DNA of 64,000 bases. Source: Bactericera cockerelli. Lineage: Eukaryota; Arthropoda; Insecta; Hemiptera; Triozidae. The position numbers and the translations under genes were made by a program. Location: NCBI GenBank assembly GCA_024516035.1, contig CM044967.1:15405145-15469144 (forward strand), in the 5' to 3' direction. The notes beneath the pieces were generated by a model. The model was not told where the DNA came from. It made no database searches and worked only from the letters and a program-made list of their open reading frames with translations. The first letter of the stretch is position 1; every line of letters starts with the position of its first letter. Positions 52,563 to 63,424 of this stretch are shown one piece after another.

Positions 52563-52990
52563 TGTCCCAGTAGCTCAAGCGGTAAAGGCGGCAATCAGCG
52601 TATCCAGAAGTCACGGGTTCGAAACCCAGCCGGGACGTGACCAGTTATCCTTCCATTTGGGGTTTTTACCTCACTGACGATGCCGTAACTGGTGAAATGG
52701 CCATATGAAAATATATAATTAAGTAAAACAAAAAAAGCCAAGTGTTTTTTTATCTTCAAATTGTATTTGTGTTGCCAAGAGTTGTGTATAATTATAAGTT
52801 TTTCCTGAGAACTTTCCTGAGTTATAATTTCATAATACATATGTCTTGGGTTTACTGCTGGAATAATGATGGGACTAATCCTAATCGGGTAGTATTTTTT
52901 TTTTATGTCTTAAGAAGTCTAGCGACTTCTACTTACCAGCTTTATTTATAAATAAAGGTAGTATAAATAAGGCGATTTTATTATTATTAT
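52563..52990 (+). mobile_element. SINE-A, interrupted, attached to the composite repeat
   Basis: Head TGTCCCAGTAGCTCAAGCGG, GGTTCGAAACCCAGCCGGG and TTCCATTTGGGGTTTTTACC to about 52671. It resumes at ATATGTCTTGGGTTTACTGC (about 52839) with an (ATT)n tail. About 165 bp of unrelated sequence sits inside. Confidence 0.7.
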
Positions 52991-53214
52991 TTTTGACTCA
53001 GACCTTTACAAAAACTGCAATCTGCAGTAAGCGACAGAACTTTCGATTATCGAACGGATGCGAGAGAGCGCTTACAGTAATTGAACGATTATAGGAACTA
53101 AAGAGTTTGCATGTGAGGAGAAAGTAGACGGTCTTCTTTCTATCAGACAGGCAAGAGGCAGCAACACGCTGTCAGCACGCGGAGAAAGAGCAAAGCATCT
53201 GTGCATAGGCATGG

Positions 53215-53430
53215 TACACGGCGAGCAAGACCGCTGTTTCTAGTTCGGTTTTACAAATTTAATTTTGGAGAAAAAAACTAAAAAAAAAAGAAGCACTGAG
53301 TAATTATAAAATGGCATTTATAACACACGGCGAGCAAGACCGCTATTTCTAGTTTGGTTTTACAAATTTAATTTTGGAGAAAAAAAAAAAAAAAAAAATG
53401 GCGCCGAGTAATTATAAAATAGGATTACTA
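53215..53430 (+). repeat. Direct duplication, two copies of about 110 bp
   Basis: CACGGCGAGCAAGACCGCT, AGTT(C/T)GGTTTTACAAATTTAA and GAGTAATTATAAAAT occur twice (53217 and 53333), each with an A-rich tract of different length. Confidence 0.7.
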
Positions 53431-53516
53431 CAAAGGTTAGCCTGAACAATTGAACATGCCTCATGAACATCCCTCATGTCGGACTTAGGACTTTAAAGTT
53501 AGTTTAATTTTTTTCA

Positions 53517-54706
53517 TTGGTCCGCCAAAAAAAAGGAGCCACTCGAAATATCTCAAGAACGGATTTGAATTTCGAAAAACGCTAAAACACGTGTTTCATC
53601 ATATGAAAGGGGAACCCTTTTCTACTGGTTTATGTTTTTTTATCATTACCAGGGGCAGCCCTAGGGGGGGTCGACTTTGGAATCTTAAATGGAACCACCC
53701 TGTTTTGAATACAAATTTGAGAAGTAGATGACAATAGAAGTATTTGAGACAAGTTTGAGATTTTTCCACCAAACAGGGCCGGAGATATCGTAACTTTTGT
53801 TTCAGAAGTTTCAGCCATTTTTTCATTAGAAAATTATTTTATATCTGTAAATATTCTTAAACAAAATGTCTTACTTATTAAAGTACTTAATTTCTCAAGT
53901 ATTTTTGATAGCATTAGCTTTACCAGGGGAGTTGTATAGGGGGTCAATTTTTTTACAAGTAAAAACTAATGCTAATGCTTTTTGATAGCATTAGCTTTAC
54001 CAGGGGAGTTGTATAGGGGGTCAATTTTTTTTACAAGTAAAATCCAATTAAGGCCAGTTACATTTGAAAAATTAATATTTATCTGTCCTTAATTTTTTAC
54101 TAGCTCTTTCGAAGTAGCAATTTATTTTCTTATTAATATTCAATGTTTCCATATAAAATTGAAGTACATCCGGCCCTGATTAAAAAAAATATTTTTTTTT
54201 ATATTGAAACATGTGTAATTGCGTGAAGCTATCACAAATTATACTAGAAAAAGGATGGTTTTTACTTGTAAAAAAATTGACCCCCTATACAACTCCCCTG
54301 GTAAAGCTAATGCTATCAAAAAGACTTGAGAAATTAAGTACTTTAATAAGTAAGACATTTTGTTTAACAATATTTACAGATATAAAATAATTTTCTAATG
54401 AAAAAATGGCTGAAACTTCTGAAATAAAAGTTACGATATGGCCCTGTTTGGTGTAAAAATCTCAAACTTGTCTCAAAATACTTCTATTGTCATCTACTTC
54501 TCAAATTTGTATTCAAAACAGGGTGGTTCCATTTAAGATTCCAAAGTTGACCCCCCCTGGGTCCGCCCCTGGTAATGATAAAAAAACATAAACCAGTATA
54601 AAAGGGTTCCCCTTTCATATAATGAAACACCTGTTTTAGCGTTTTTTCGAAATTCACATCCGTTCTTGAGATATTTCGAGTGGCTCCTTTTTTTTGGCGG
54701 ACCCTG
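53517..54706. mobile_element. Foldback element with arms of about 450 bp
   Basis: Left end GGTCCGCCAAAAAAAAGGAG pairs with right end CTCCTTTTTTTTGGCGGACC, then CTGTA. Arms continue through GATATTTCGAGTGGC, CAGGGTGGTTCCATTTAAGA and ACCCCCTATACAACTCCCCT. In the left arm the segment TAGCATTAGCTTTACCAGGG is duplicated (about 53910 and 53985). The right terminus, TACAGGGTCC on its own strand, resembles the TACAGGGTGTCC ends at 43317. Confidence 0.8.
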
Positions 54707-54734
54707 TATAGTGTGCTCCTTCTTATCAGGGTTC

Positions 54735-55040
54735 GATATCACAATTACTCAAACTCACTTTACTGTCCCGGTAGCTCAGTGGTAAAGGCGGCACTCTGTG
54801 AATCCAGAAGTTCCAGAGGTCGTGGGTTCGAAACCCAACCGGGACATGACAAGTTATCCTCCCATTTGGGATTTTACCACATAATAATATGTCTTGGGCT
54901 TACTGCTGGAATATTGGGACTTAATAGTCCTTATCGGGCAGAATAAAAAAGGCGTTATTATTATTATTACTAAATCTTTGCTGAACTCGAACCACCGGTT
55001 ATAAGTCCGCCGCCTTATCGATCAAACTACTGGTATCGGT
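54735..55040 (-). mobile_element. SINE-D split by SINE-A
   Basis: Left piece GATATCACAATTACTCAAAC (54735-54763) and right piece CTAAATCTTTGCTGAACTCG ... GCCTTATCGATCAAACTACT (54969-55040) form one minus-strand SINE-D around the SINE-A insertion. TTACT flanks the insert on both sides. Confidence 0.65.
54764..54968 (+). mobile_element. SINE-A (tRNA-derived), most intact copy
   Basis: TGTCCCGGTAGCTCAGTGGT, CGTGGGTTCGAAACCCAACC, GGGACATGACAAGTTATCCT, CCATTTGGGATTTTACCACA, TAATAATATGTCTTGGGCTT, GGGCAGAATAAAAAAGGCG and (TTA)n. A and B boxes are intact. Confidence 0.88.
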
Positions 55041-55440
55041 TGAGGTCGGACTTTAGTGCGCTATGATTGGTTGAAACTCTCCGACTTGAGGGACAATCTT
55101 TCTTATCTGTTGAAATCCTATTTTAAAATTTGGCTCGATGGGCCAAATTATAAAAGGATTTGAACAGAAAAAAGCCAGAATATTAAATTTAAGATAAGCC
55201 AGACCCTCCCTGAAGTTAGAGTTTGATTCACAACGCATTAGAGCTTGAGGGACAGTCTGGTATATCTTTTTTGAAATTCTATTTTATATTTTTCGGTCCT
55301 TAGACTCCCACAAGACGAAAGTTCAGTTTTTTGACCAAGAGAACGCCTACTTTATAAACACGAATGTTTTAACTATCGGACGAAATAATGCCTATGCCTT
55401 GGTGTGTATCTTAATGTTGTTTTAAAGCTGTTTTTTTTTC
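55041..55440. other. Gene-free stretch
   Basis: No gene seen. GAGGGACA(A/G)TCT occurs twice (55090 and 55248). Confidence 0.35.
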
Positions 55441-55444
55441 GTCT

Positions 55445-55660
55445 GTAATAGCAGTCAAGTGGTTAACTAGTCTAGTAATCCAGCTAGCGTAGAGATCTGT
55501 TGGTTCGTATCCCACCCTATGCATGAGTTTTTCCTCATTGATTTCAGTATATTATTATGACCACATAATAATAGGACTCTGAGGGTTAGGTGGTAGAAAA
55601 TGCTTTGAGCATTAACCTCGCCTGGTGGTTACCTTCCACTAAAGAGTATTATTATAATAT
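55445..55660 (+). mobile_element. SINE-B (tRNA-derived)
   Basis: AGCAGTCAAGTGGTTAACTA, AATCCAGCTAGCGTAGAGAT, GACCACATAATAATAGGACT, CTGAGGGTTAGGTGGTAGAA and AGAGTATTATTATAATA tail. Close to 15050-15245. Confidence 0.8.
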
Positions 55661-55945
55661 ACTTTTAAAACTCTGTATCTTTCAAATCGTTGTGGGTTCT
55701 AATTCCAGGCAGGGCAAAAATTTCAGACTGGAAGTATCCGTTACAGAAAATGGCAAGGCTGACGTGAAAAAAATGCTGACGTGAGCTCTAGCATAGGTAC
55801 ATCTTTTAAAGTGTACAGTGTAGATTGTAGATACATAGGTGCAGCAACAGCAAGTCTCACTTTTCTGTTTAACCTAAAATAAAATTATTTTTCACAATTC
55901 CATAATCCAATCACACTCGATCACTTCATTGACAGTGTACACAAA

Positions 55946-56486
55946 TCCCCCCAAAAACACCACTTCGTGGTTAAAAAAAGAAGAACGCCTCACTCAAAAG
56001 AATGATTATAATTAGCTAAAAATAAATGATATCAAATTGAGAACACCTTACCACCTCTCTTTCTGTATCTCTGCACTCCTCTCTGAATTTATTTCTCTTA
56101 TGTTTATCTTTCTTTATCCTTTCTAGGGGTCATCCCAAACTTGATTTCTCTTTAAATTTACTTGTTGCACGGCAATAAAAAATGGCGGTCGCAGTATGAT
56201 TTTTCTGAACTTATTTGATTTGAATCGAGAAAATTACACCGCGACCGCCTTTTTTATTGCCGTGCAACAAGTAAATTTAAAGAGAAATCAAGTTTGGGAT
56301 GACCCCTAGAAAGGATAAAGAAAGATAAACATAAGAGGAATAAATTCAGAGAGGAGTGCAGAGATACAGAAAGAGAGGTGGTAAGGTGTTCTCAATTTGA
56401 TATCATTTATTTTTAGCTAATTATAATCATTCTTTTGAGTGAGGCGTTCTTCTTTTTTTAACCACGAAGTGGTGTTTTTGGGGGGA
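55946..56486. mobile_element. Near-perfect 541-bp palindrome (foldback/MITE)
   Basis: Arms 55946-56192 and 56241-56486 are almost exact inverted copies around a 48-base loop. Outer ends TCCCCCCAAAAACACCACTT and AAGTGGTGTTTTTGGGGGGA; inner ends AAAAAATGGCGGTCGC and GCGACCGCCTTTTTT. No open frame of note and no clear target duplication. Confidence 0.93.
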
Positions 56487-56489
56487 TAT

Positions 56490-57044
56490 CAGTTCTTTTT
56501 GTACGAAAATATAGGTTCATACGCTACTGAAACATTATGAATAACAAAAGTAAATAAGCTGGGAAAATGTGAATGTACCAAGTTGTCTTTTTTTAAGATA
56601 TAGTTTTAGCAGTACGTATTTAATTTTTCTAAGGTCAATATGTATTTGGATCACAGATTTGGCCCCCTGAGTCCCCAAAGTGAGTAAATAATATATAAAT
56701 TTGCAATGCAAGACCTTTTGATTCTATACTCAACATGATTAGGTTTATCTTTCAATGCTAAATAGACCTCGGAGCCTCCTATGAGGAACACTAAAACACC
56801 TGGATTTACAAATGCCAAAGAAATTAATTTGTGATCACCTTATCAAGGTGAGGTAATGAGTTCTCTCCCGTTGACCTTTTCTTACCCGAATTCTCTCCGA
56901 CTTGTTGCAGGGGTCACCACGAGTATCTCTCCCGGAAATAAGACCATGCTTTTTTACATTAGGCATTTAAGAAAATGAAAACTATAAAATTATCATTTTT
57001 ATATAAGAATCGGCCTTTTATAAGGAAATCTTTAAAATCTCTAA
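56490..57044. other. Gene-free stretch
   Basis: Nothing recognised. Confidence 0.35.
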
Positions 57045-57250
57045 CTAATGAAAGGCAATGCCTTCAGTGTATAGTAGAGTTAGGTAAAATACATAGAAGG
57101 CCATGCCTCAGGAATATAGAAGGGTTAGGGATAATACATAGAAGGCAATGCCTCGGGTTTATAGTAGGGTTAGGTAAATATATAGGCCATGCCTTGGGTT
57201 TATCATAGGGTTAGGAAAAATACATAGAAGGCCATGCCTCAGGTCTTTAT
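57045..57250 (+). repeat. Degenerate tandem repeat of about 45 bp, four to five copies
   Basis: Units with ATACATAGAAGG(C/A)CATGCCTC and ATAGTAGGGTTAGGTAAA, drifting in length. The open frame across it is repeat-encoded. Confidence 0.65.
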
Positions 57251-57394
57251 CAATGATTCCTAAGTGTTTCGATTATAATTTTTATGCTAGGTCTAAACTA
57301 TGTAGGTATAAAATCAGGTAAAAATGCAAGCGACGCGACGGGAGACAATTTGGTGTTGATAAAACCATGAGCGGGAGAGAACTCGGTGGTGACG

Positions 57395-57540
57395 TCCCTT
57401 ATCAATACCTCACGAGGTATGAGTGTATCCCGGACATAATGGACAGAGAAAAGAAACTGGCCTGAAGGTGATCGAACCCAAGTCATCATGCGTGCAAGCC
57501 TAGTATGCTACCCACTTGGCCAAAGTCACTACCTTGTCAC
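57395..57540 (-). mobile_element. SINE-E 5' part, diverged
   Basis: Reversed body TACCTCACGAGGTATGAGTG, then GATCGAACCCAAGTCATCAT and GCGTGCAAGCCTAGTATGCT, and the head GTGACTTTGGCCAAGTGGGT. Confidence 0.6.
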
Positions 57541-57764
57541 ACAATTTAGTGAGTAGCATCGATATTAAGAGAGCTAATTCATCATATTTTATCTCCATCC
57601 AACCATGATTGTCCAAAATCAATCTCGTAATGCCGCCACAGGTCATTGCCCAATTCTGCAACTACTAAAATTTTCCTCGCGAGGGTAATGGGGTCGTCAT
57701 GATGATTAAATATAAAGATCGGAAAAACAAAACAACGTTAAGCCCAAATTGAAAATATAGAGCT

Positions 57765-57850
57765 AAAAAATTTCGTCCCCGCCAGGATTCGAACCCATGC
57801 TGACTTGGTGGCAGGTCGAGCATGCTACCAATGGACAAAGTTATCTTCTA
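57765..57850 (-). mobile_element. tRNA-like SINE head
   Basis: CCAGGATTCGAACCCATGCT (B box, reversed), GCATGCTACCAATGG and an A-box-like end. Probably a SINE-E relative; no body recognised. Confidence 0.4.
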
Positions 57851-58690
57851 AAGAATCGGACGAAAAATGAACTAACTAAATTAATACTTGGAAACTTAAA
57901 CATTAAAATTTTGCAGTGAGAGAGCGAGGTCATCTCGAAAAATACATACTGGCCAAGATCTGACCACTAAGCTAAGGATTCGAAGGTACCTACCCGCCAA
58001 AGAAAATGAAAAGGCCACCAGGTGCCACCCAGTGGACCGGATGAAGGAATAAAATCAATAAATTTGGTATCTGCTCATCAAGATCTTTCATTTGATACCA
58101 CTTAAGTTTAGTATTATCCTTCAATTCCCGATTTGGGCTCCCAAAACCCGAGGCCGCCCAAATGGGCCGCCCGCTTACAATTTAGAATTTTTTTTTGGTC
58201 CGGGCTCATCTCCATCATGTCTTGATCACTTTAGACACCTCACTTAATCTTCAGTGCCAAGTTAAAGACACGAAGTCGGGTCTCAAAGGATCCGTATGAA
58301 AAAAAACAGAAAAAAAAAAATAAAAAAAAATTATGAATCTTTTCATGTCTTTCACGATTGTTTGGGGGGTCTCGAAAATAGGGTTCCCGGTGGCCTAGGA
58401 AGTCAAACAAAGAGTCAAATCAACTTATTTTCCAACGTAAAGCCCATTTCTGCAATAAAAATCGCGATTTTTGAAATTCATGTTGCACTTTTCGCTGGCT
58501 GAAAGTACATGAAATGCATGGGAACTATGTTTTCCGTAACCTTACACCATAGCGTGTAGATTAATAAGTGTGGAAACGAGCCCCAGTTTCGTGGACACGC
58601 CACATAGCGCGACACCATCGCCGCAGACGGAATATTTCTCGCGGGCTGTCTTGATAGCTTCATAAGGTGTTATTAATTCATCCCCATGAG
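57851..58690. other. Gene-free stretch
   Basis: Partly GC-richer than its surroundings. GCGTGTAGATTAATAAGTGT (about 58552) is nearly the complement of a stretch at about 61373 and hints at a diverged inverted repeat. No gene. Confidence 0.4.
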
Positions 58691-58835
58691 ATGTTACGAT
58701 GGCTCTGTGATTAAGGCGACACTCTCCTCATCTCAGAGTTGGCGATGCAGATGTGACATGAGCAGAATTTTTATATTACGTTGGACTTATTGTTTGAATA
58801 ATGGGACATGATAGTCCTAATCGAGCACTATAATC
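58691..58835 (+). mobile_element. SINE-A, strongly diverged
   Basis: GATGGCTCTGTGATTAAGGC, ACATGAGCAG, ATTACGTTGGACTTATTGTT and GAATAATGGGACATGATAGT, then CCTAATCGAGCA, keep the order of SINE-A with many changes. Confidence 0.45.
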
Positions 58836-58839
58836 ACGA

Positions 58840-59365
58840 CAGTATTACTGTTTTTTTTTAAGATGGGAATATCGTTTCCCTTATTTAGGTAAATTAGAAA
58901 GTTCAAAACTCTGTTAACCTGAAGTATAAATAATGGTTTATAAAGGAAATTTCAAAAACTTCTGTGTAATATTCCTCAATGAGAAATAAGCCACACAACA
59001 TATAGGTAACTAATTAATTAATAGGCATCAGGTAAGTTGGTAACTGTTACCTACTCAATTATTTTATCTGAATGGTAACAAACGGTAGGGTTCAAATCCC
59101 GATTGACACGTACATTTTTCCTCAATAAAAAATGCACAATTTAAACATGTTGTACATACATATACCCAATACTTCCTATTACAAAATACTAACAATATGA
59201 TTTACGAGCGATACCAAGTAATAGTTTTCCTTTGTGTCTCATTAAAGTAATTAATTTATTATTTTATTAGGGTGTCTCGAGACAACATCCAACTTATAAA
59301 GAAGTTGCTAAAGAGATTACTGCACTTCTTGATATCTATTATTCTATGGGAAGAATTAGTTGTAA
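58840..59365. other. Gene-free stretch
   Basis: AT-rich; GGTAGGGTTCAAATCCC near 59087 is a lone B-box-like word. Confidence 0.35.
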
Positions 59366-59366
59366 T

Positions 59367-59645
59367 CGTGGCTGAGTGAGTAGCATACTAGGCTTGCATA
59401 CACAGTGACCTGCATTCGATACCCAGTGAGACAATAATTTTTCTCTCTATAATTGAATGCCTGGGGTCCACTCATATACCTTGTGAGATAAAAATAAATA
59501 GATGCTTTGATGTGAGTACTGTGAGCAGACATCATTGGTGGAATTATGGTCCAATCAAGCTATTGTATATTAAAAGATAACTTATGCAAGTTCTTTAGTT
59601 CCATGCTACCCACTGAAATAGTGATATAATAACACAAAGAAACTT
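59367..59645 (+). mobile_element. SINE-E, diverged
   Basis: GTGGCTGAGTGAGTAGCATA, GCTTGCATACACAGTGACCT, GCATTCGATACCCAG, GGGGTCCACTCATATACCTT and GTGAGATAAAAATAAATAG. Confidence 0.65.
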
Positions 59646-59649
59646 ATTT

Positions 59650-60470
59650 ACTATTCTACTAATAATTATGTACTGTAGTGGAGGTAATTGCACTCTTATT
59701 GCTCTGGGGCCCACACAGCCCATATGAACCAAAGTAAATTTAATAATGATACTAACTATAATGTGTCTAAACCTTCCTGCAAACTTTATCAAATAGAAAA
59801 GATATAATTAATATTATCAAGTTTATACACAAATGTAACATACTTATATTTTCATTATTTTGTTGATCAACATAAAATAAGTAAAGTATAAGAAATTAGA
59901 TACCAATATACATTCTCTAGCACAGTTCAGGGAACACACGCAATTTTTTTTGTTTTGTATAAAATAAATTAGATTAAGGATTTACACTCAATACAGGAAA
60001 AATTATTACAACTTATGGAAACAAAAATGTAAACTTGCAAAACAAAATATTTTAGAAAAAAAGTTTATAACATCCTTAATGTATTGTTTCTTAAGGCCAA
60101 AGTTAATATTTAAAAAAATTGTAATACCTCTTGGACACTAAGTCTAGATTTGCGTATTACTTAGCATAGGATAACCAATGCTGGAGTCATCAATGTCTAT
60201 TAATTTCACCCTAAATATTTCCATTTTTTCCCTTGCTTCTTAAGTCTACAGACTTAGAAAGAACAAAAATCATGACTTAATTTTCATGACACTTTACTTG
60301 AAAAAAGAAAGCCAGCTTTGATGAGAGTTAGATCCTTCCAACCCAGTGGTTTCTAGTACAGAAAACACCCAGGTTGGAAGGAAAGAAAACTCATGTCCCA
60401 CCAATCCTTTTGTATTATTAGTATGTTTTATTAGAGTTTAATGTCATATTTCAACTTTATGGTCAGTTAT
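59650..60470. other. Gene-free stretch
   Basis: AT-rich. CAACCCAGTGGTTTCTAGTA and its surroundings near 60335-60385 form a weak inverted repeat (TCCTTCCAACCCA / GGTTGGAAGGA). No gene. Confidence 0.4.
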
Positions 60471-60475
60471 GACAG

Positions 60476-60655
60476 AGGTTCAACCCTCCACTCGCAGGAA
60501 CCTAACAAACCTGTTACCCACATTAACCTCACCCAGCCTGGGTTGCACCGAGAAGAGCCAGCATCCAAGTCCTAATCTCGCTGGACGTTGCCTAACTTTG
60601 GTGGTCTTAAGAGAACCGGTGTATTCAACGAGCCATCAATAGGTTTCAACTTGAC
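60476..60655 (-). mobile_element. 5S rRNA-derived SINE with SINE-C body
   Basis: Minus strand: GGCTCGTTGAATACACCGGT, TCTCTTAAGACCACCAAAGT, TAGGCAACGTCCAGCGAGAT, TAGGACTTGGATGCTGGCTC follow 5S rRNA order. Then CCCAGGCTGGGTGAGGTTAA, TGTGGGTAACAGGTTTG and CGAGTGGAGGGTTGAACC are the SINE-C body. Its 5S part is closer to canonical 5S than the copy at 42612. Confidence 0.75.
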
Positions 60656-60665
60656 GTTCTCCACT

Positions 60666-61085
60666 TTACTCGATCATGATGGGCATTGGGCATCCTCCTT
60701 CATTTGTTCAAATGTTCTTCCATTCAGCATGTTTGTCAGCATTCCAAACCTCCTTCTTCCTCTTGATCTTCTTCCTTCCAGATTTCCTTTCATGATGATT
60801 CTCTGCAGAAAATCTCTCCTCAGTATGAGACCCAGCCAGCTTCTTTTTCTGTTCATGGTTCTCAATATTTCTCTTTTCTCTCCAACTCTTGTAAATACTT
60901 CTTCATTTCTGGCTTTATCTGACCACTTGATTCCTTCTAGTCTTCTCCACACCCACATCTCGCAGCTCTCCAGATATTTTTCCTCCTTCTTTCTCATCGT
61001 CCACGTCTCTGCTCCATACAGCACCACACGTAACACTTTGCAAATCTCTTCCTCGGTATCCTTTTTGCGATTAAGCTTAACAGTT
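60666..61085 (-). pseudogene. C-terminal remnant of an RTE/jockey-type LINE ORF
   Basis: Minus-strand frame begins LNRKKDTEEEICKVLRV, then LYGAETWTMRKKEEKYLESC, EMWVWRRLEGIKWSDKARNE, RKRSWLGLILRRD and GRRSRGRRRFGML. This order (LYGAETWT, W.RR, W.D...NEEV, W.GH-like, RGRR) is standard for the region after the RT domain of many LINE ORF2 proteins. The RT and endonuclease are missing. It ends at a stop at 60674, about 20-30 bp before the 5S-derived SINE. Confidence 0.75.
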
Positions 61086-61094
61086 ACATAATAA

Positions 61095-62534
61095 TATCAA
61101 ACAGTTAAAAAGGTTCTGACAACTAATTTAGAAAAGATTTTTATCATAAAACCAAGCTCAAAATGCTCAAATCACAATTACTTATTGTTATTTCAGCAAA
61201 AATGCCGAAACTATCTCGATCTTGAAAAAAATTGAACTTTTTATGTTTATGTTTACATTTGTACCGGGAAGAAATTTTGTGAGGGGCGAGGAGAGGATCC
61301 GTCTCCGGCGATACAAGCGCTGTCTAGTGCTGAGGACGCGAAGATGTAGGCCGGCGGGGGGTGGTTTCCACACTTCTTAATCTACACGCTATGCTTACAC
61401 TCTGCCGGGCTGTCTCTTTCTTTGTATAGGCGTTCTTCACACCTCGGCCGAGGTGTTTGATTTCGAAAGACAAAAATTCATAATCCCTGGTTGTAACACA
61501 TTTGAAGTTCAAAAATTATTGAAGTTCGGTGAACCGAAAATTTCGCACGAGGACCTAATTTAATAGAAACGTAGCTATAACTTGATAATATGTTGACAGA
61601 TAGAAAATTTAGCATTTTATAACGGTATAATTTTGTTCATTATTTGTCATTTTCATTGTTTTTTTTTTTTTTTTTTTTTACCATTTTTATAAATATGTTG
61701 TTTTTTTGATGTTATATTTTGATAATATTTCGAATTTGGTAGCATTTGTTTTAAGTCACAAAATTTCACAACCAAGAAAAATCTCTCAACGATTGGCTTT
61801 TTAGAAAGTAATGTTTCGACTTTGTCCCAAATTTTAATACATACCTGTGGAACCGCAATTATAATAATATTATTTATGAGTAAAAAATGGACTTTTTAAT
61901 CTCGTATAAAATTATATTAGTTTTAATGGTACCTATATAATCATTGATAAAGAGAGAAATAAACGTTGGCTTTAAGTACATAAGTACATATCTTCACGGA
62001 GTTGAAGATAAGCATTCGTAATATATACAGATTATACAGCATCAAGAAGAATGCTTGCAAAGAATACTTTTTCAAAGATCTTTTTAATTACTTTAAAAAT
62101 GAAGTAATAAAAAAACCAGTGTCCGCCACTTTCTGTATGAAAATAAAATAACTAAGCAATCATTTCTTCTTTCTCGAGGTATTTCGTAAACGCATAAACC
62201 TAGGTATTTATGGCTAGGTGATAGGTCTGTAAGGAATCCGCGTTGGCTAGTCCATCTCTTAATCTGCATGAAGACAAACGAGTGCAATCACTCCAACGAT
62301 TTCAAATCGGTCATTTAGAAAGTTTGACAGGTTTTTGCCATTTCGTTTTTATGCCAACTGTAAGCTTGAAATCCGCCGTTTAGAAAGTTGTGTAGGCTGT
62401 GCGATTTCCTTTCGAAAAAGTACGTGAACTTCAAACTGTTGGCTTGAATTTGGGACTAATTGATGTTCGCCGAGGGAAAGTAATATTGAAATAAAATTAT
62501 AAAAAATAATAATTAAAATATATATATATATTTG
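61095..62534. other. Gene-free stretch
   Basis: 61260-61450 is GC-rich (CCGGCGGGGGGTGG) and contains a CACCTCGGCCGAGGTG palindrome near 61440. Its edge near 61373 is complementary to 58552. Poly-T at 61660. No gene recognised. Confidence 0.4.
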
Positions 62535-62535
62535 T

Positions 62536-62815
62536 AGTCACCTTGGCAGAGTGAGTTAGCGCGCTAGGCATTGCACGCATGGTGACCTGGGTTCGATTCC
62601 CAGCGGGGCAGAAATTTTTCTGCTCTGTACTTGGATGTTCGGGGTCCACTCATACCTCGTGAGGAAAAATGAGTAGTTACTTGTATGAGTAACAACTAGT
62701 GGTGGCATTACCAGAGTAAAAAGAAATTAATTAATAGAATTCGAAAAGTACAGGAGGCTCTTAGTAATGCTGCGCTACCCACAAACATTGTGAAAAGGAA
62801 TTAATAAAAATAAAA
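62536..62815 (+). mobile_element. SINE-E (tRNA-derived), reference copy
   Basis: GTCACCTTGGCAGAGTGAGT (A box), GACCTGGGTTCGATTCCCAG (B box), CAGAAATTTTTCTGCTCTGT, TCGGGGTCCACTCATACCTC, AGTAGTTACTTGTATGAGTA, GGTGGCATTACCAGAG and ATGCTGCGCTACCCAC. Confidence 0.85.
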
Positions 62816-62929
62816 TTATACAATCATACATATTTTGTAGCACAAGATATTTTCATGAGATCGTTCTGTCTCGAATATTTATCAATAAATAAATGTGTGT
62901 GTTCTTTGTGTTATTATATCACAATTTTA

Positions 62930-63158
62930 GTGGGTAGCGAAGAATTATAAGACTTTTTCTTTTTATTCCCGTGTATTCCGCCACTGGTCACTGCTCACAT
63001 TAAAGCAGCTACTCATTTTTTCCTCACGAGGTATAAGTGGACTCCGAATATGCAAATACAGAGCAGAAACAATCCTGCGCTGCGGGGAATCGAAACCAGG
63101 GGACTATGCGTGCAATGTCTAGCGTGCTAACTCACTTGGCCACAGTCACAAATAGTTG
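62930..63158 (-). mobile_element. SINE-E in opposite orientation
   Basis: Reversed copy with head GTGACTGTGGCCAAGTGAGT at the right end, ATTCCCCGCAGCGCAGGA, GAGTCCACTTATACCTCGTG and CCAGTGGCGGAATACAC. It faces the copy at 62536, tails inward, about 115 bp apart. Confidence 0.75.
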
Positions 63159-63291
63159 TGAATATTTATCATTATTTATGACAAGAAAATAACGTAACAT
63201 TATTAAACGACTATCAACTTTCCACTTCCCCAGCAAAACCTCCTCATTCTCCTCAAATACAAAAAACATCAACACCAATAACAACAACACT

Positions 63292-63420
63292 ATTTATTTA
63301 TTTACACTTTATTCATTGGACATATTATATGCAACACAGATAATTAAAAATTAATATACAATATAAGAGAAGAAAAAAAAAAAAAAAATATATAGGTACA
63401 TAGGTAATATATGTCCTTAA
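63292..63420 (-). mobile_element. LINE 3'-tail terminus
   Basis: TATTTATTTATTTACACTTT at the left is the reverse of the AAGTGTAAATAAATAAA terminus of 40125 and 1912, followed by AT-rich sequence with AGGTACATAGG and ATATGTCC. No hairpin found. Confidence 0.5.
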
Positions 63421-63424
63421 TAAC

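Noticed and set aside
53599..53826. 75-codon minus-strand frames
   Set aside because: Lie in one arm of a foldback element; no protein family resemblance.
60588..61091. 167-codon plus-strand frame
   Set aside because: Complement of the LINE ORF remnant, which carries the recognisable motifs on the minus strand.
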